From positions 1 to 6,745 of the forward strand of contig JAGCLN010000296.1 in the NCBI GenBank assembly GCA_017646945.1: DNA of 6,745 nucleotides, in the 5' to 3' direction. This document shows positions 5,163 to 6,745 of the stretch, in pieces. The translations under genes were made by a program, and so were the position numbers. The notes under the pieces are model-generated. The model did no database searches and was not told where the DNA came from. It saw only the letters and a list, made by a program, of their open reading frames with translations. Source of the stretch: Clostridia bacterium (GTDB lineage: Bacteria; Bacillota; Clostridia; Christensenellales; Borkfalkiaceae). How positions within the stretch are numbered: the first letter of the stretch is position 1; every line of letters starts with the position of its first letter.

Positions 5163-5903
5163 TTAACCGTCAACTATAACGTCACCAAAGTAAAACTCTT
5201 TTTCACCGCACTCAGTTTGCACTTTTACGGCGCAAGTTTTGCTTATTCCTTTAACCCTTCCCTTAACCGTTTTTCCATTTTGAGTAATAGTTACGTCTTT
5301 TCCTTTTAAGTAAAATCTATCGCCGTATTCAGTTAAAAATTCGCGGGATTTCAAGCCCTTTTCAAAGTTGGAAAAACTATTTAAAAGTTCGGCTATAAGG
5401 CGGTTTTTATCGACGTTATACCCCTCGTTTGCAAGAGAAGTGGGAACGTTTAAATTAAAGGCTGGAAAGTTTTTAGTATCAACGTTTACGCCTATTCCAA
5501 CAACCACTTGCGCCGTTTCGTTTACAATTAAATTTTCACACAATATCCCCGCTAACTTTTTGCCGTTTAAGTAAATGTCGTTAACCCATTTAACGCTCGT
5601 TTTTGCTCCGGAAACTTTATCTATCGCCCTTGCGGTAAGCACGGCAACGTAAGGCGTTAACAACAAAAAGTCTTCTCCTTTTAGGTTTAAGTTTAGTTTA
5701 ACGCTTAAATAAATTCCGCCAAGCGGTGAGAAAAACGAACGGTTATTCGTGCCTTTTCCACCCGTTTGCTCTTTGGCGATAACGCAAAATAAATCTTTAT
5801 CTTTAACGTAGTCGTTGGTGGAAGAAACGCTATCTAAAACTTCTATCTCGCAAGGGAATAAAAGCATATCTTTAATTAAATTTTTATCAATTTCATAACC
5901 CAT
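5163..5903 (-). CDS. birA: Biotin-[acetyl-CoA carboxylase] ligase, short type without DNA-binding domain
   Basis: The enzyme makes biotinyl-AMP and transfers biotin to the lysine of carboxyl carrier proteins such as AccB, in the cytoplasm. Motifs in order are SSTND (27-31), the biotin/ATP loop GGKGTNNRSFFSPLGG (48-63), KWVND (105-109) with the substrate-binding lysine, KKLAGILCE (115-123), VVVGIGVNV (133-141) and a small C-terminal beta domain (about 198-246). The length of 246 residues and the absence of an N-terminal winged helix place it in the monofunctional group, so it should not act as a repressor. There is no ribosome site before the ATG. A promoter-like TTGCTT - 18 - TAAAAT (5939-5934 and 5915-5910) would start transcription at or next to the A of the ATG, suggesting a leaderless message. 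Met13 is an alternative start but has no better site and would shorten the N-terminus. The gene lies 57 bases after glyQS, across a terminator. Confidence 0.93.
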   Translation of the reverse strand: MGYEIDKNLIKDMLLFPCEIEVLDSVSSTNDYVKDKDLFCVIAKEQTGGKGTNNRSFFSPLGGIYLSVKLNLNLKGEDFLLLTPYVAVLTARAIDKVSGAKTSVKWVNDIYLNGKKLAGILCENLIVNETAQVVVGIGVNVDTKNFPAFNLNVPTSLANEGYNVDKNRLIAELLNSFSNFEKGLKSREFLTEYGDRFYLKGKDVTITQNGKTVKGRVKGISKTCAVKVQTECGEKEFYFGDVIVDG

Positions 5904-5909
5904 ATTTTT

Positions 5910-5939
5910 ATTTTAACATAATATTAATAAAAAAAGCAA
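5910..5939 (-). promoter_or_regulatory. Candidate birA promoter for a leaderless message
   Basis: TTGCTT (5939-5934) and TAAAAT (5915-5910) on the - strand are 18 bases apart. The -10 box ends six bases before the ATG, so the expected transcript start coincides with the start codon. The -35 part overlaps the descending arm of the glyQS terminator. Confidence 0.45.
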
Positions 5940-5957
5940 GGCGTGAACCTTGCTTTT
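5925..5957 (-). terminator. glyQS: Rho-independent terminator of glyQS
   Basis: A 10-bp stem (5932-5941 with 5948-5957) with a six-base loop is followed on the - strand by a T-run (from 5935 down to 5929). It begins four bases after the glyQS stop codon. Confidence 0.88.
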
Positions 5958-5960
5958 ATT

Positions 5961-6745
5961 TTAGAGCCTAATTTTGTTTTCAATGTACGCTTTAAGTTCG
6001 CTAATGGGAAGTCTAACTTGTTCCATAGTATCTCTATCACGAACGGTAACGGCGTTATCTTCTAAGGTTTCAAAGTCGATAGTGATGCAATACGGAGTAC
6101 CGATTTCGTCTTCACGGCGATATCTCTTACCGATTGAGCCTGTTTCGTCAAAGTCAACCATAAACTTCTTCTGGAGCTTTTCGTAAACCTTGAGAGCATC
6201 TTCGGAGAGCTTCTTTGAAAGGGGAAGAACCGCAGCCTTGAAGGGAGCGATTGCGGGGTTGAGGTGAAGAACAACTCTTGTGTCGTTCTTTTCTGCATCG
6301 ATAACCTCTTCGTCATATGCTTCGCAAAGGAGAGCAAGAACTGTTCTGTCGAGACCGTAGGTTGATTCAATGATGAAGGGGATGAACTTTTCGTTGGTTT
6401 CGGGATCAAGATAATCCATCTTCTGACCGCTGTATTCCTGGTGCCTTGTGAGGTCGAAGTTGGTTCTGTTGTGAGTGCCATTGACTTCGCCCCAGCCGAA
6501 GGGGAAGAGGAACTCGATATCACAGGCAGCCTTTGCGTAGTGAGCGAGTTTCTCGTGGTCGTGGAAACGGAGATTTTCGGGAGCAATGCCGAGATCCTGA
6601 TAGAACTTGAGACCATACTCCTTGAAGTAATCGTAGAGCTCGGAGTCTGTACCTTCCTTGCAGAAAGTCTGGAATTCCATCTGTTCGAACTCGATTGTTC
6701 TGAATGTGAAGTTGCCGGGAGTGATTTCGTTTCTGAAGCTCTTAC
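5961..6745 (-). CDS. glyQS: Glycyl-tRNA synthetase, alpha2 type, C-terminal part (5' end outside window)
   Basis: The enzyme attaches glycine to tRNA-Gly. The frame is open to the right edge: before the internal Met at 6680 it reads KSFRNEITPGNFTFRTIEFEQ, a hallmark of the class II single-chain enzyme, so the true start lies beyond 6745. About 260 of the usual roughly 460 residues are present. Visible parts are FGWGEVNGTHNRTNFDL, the motif 3 segment ESTYGLDRT with its arginine, and the C-terminal anticodon-binding domain from about HLNPAIAPFKAAVLP to the end, including GSIGKRYRREDEIGTPYCI. No frameshift or break is seen. The gene is richer in G+C than its neighbours and favours AAG, TTC, TAC and GAG, which is consistent with strong expression or a different origin. 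It ends at its own terminator. This is not the two-subunit GlyQ/GlyS enzyme. Confidence 0.96.
   Translation of the reverse strand, partial: KSFRNEITPGNFTFRTIEFEQMEFQTFCKEGTDSELYDYFKEYGLKFYQDLGIAPENLRFHDHEKLAHYAKAACDIEFLFPFGWGEVNGTHNRTNFDLTRHQEYSGQKMDYLDPETNEKFIPFIIESTYGLDRTVLALLCEAYDEEVIDAEKNDTRVVLHLNPAIAPFKAAVLPLSKKLSEDALKVYEKLQKKFMVDFDETGSIGKRYRREDEIGTPYCITIDFETLEDNAVTVRDRDTMEQVRLPISELKAYIENKIRL

Noticed and set aside
6062..6616. A 184-codon Ser/Thr-rich open frame on the - strand
   Set aside because: It is a shifted frame inside glyQS, which has full family motifs throughout.

Overview
The window looks like a piece of a low-G+C Bacillota chromosome, probably from an uncultured, gut-type member of the Clostridia. 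The signs are AT-rich spacers, strong AGGAG-type ribosome sites, hairpin-plus-U terminators, a DegV-family protein, the single-chain (alpha2) type of glycyl-tRNA synthetase, and a SipW-type signal peptidase with SipW-type signal peptides. I cannot name the genus from the sequence alone.

Layout. On the + strand, positions 19-233 encode two 35-residue peptides whose stop and start codons overlap (TAATG), followed by a terminator. A gene-free stretch of about 220 bases with two inverted repeats and a candidate promoter leads to a degV-family gene (497-1393). A bidirectional terminator (about 1404-1437) separates degV from everything to its right, which is on the - strand.

The - strand genes, in transcription order from the right edge, are: glyQS (5' part outside the window) with its own terminator; birA (biotin protein ligase, no visible ribosome site); then a three-gene operon from 5031 down to 1436. 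The operon has a near-consensus promoter (TTGACA, 17 bases, TAAAAT) with an A/T tract upstream. It encodes (i) a small exported protein, (ii) a 610-residue SipW-type signal peptidase and (iii) a second exported protein. Both exported proteins have the same signal-peptide end, GG-x-aromatic-A-(A/T)-F, which matches the TasA/CalY (camelysin) signal type that SipW cleaves. The likely module is therefore a dedicated peptidase flanked by its own two substrates, perhaps for a surface fibre, biofilm matrix or cell-envelope structure.

The unusual part is the peptidase. The typical SipW-like core fills only about the first 250 residues. It is followed by an acidic linker containing an exact 39-bp tandem duplication, and then by two copies of a roughly 130-residue domain (period 137 residues) that I do not recognise as a named family. 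By the positive-inside rule these domains should be in the cytoplasm. Two GC-rich hairpins without a U-tract lie between the first substrate gene and the peptidase gene, and a related GC-rich hairpin lies in the operon leader. These could set a high substrate-to-peptidase ratio. The fusion, its substrates and these RNA elements are the best candidates for an undescribed system in this window.
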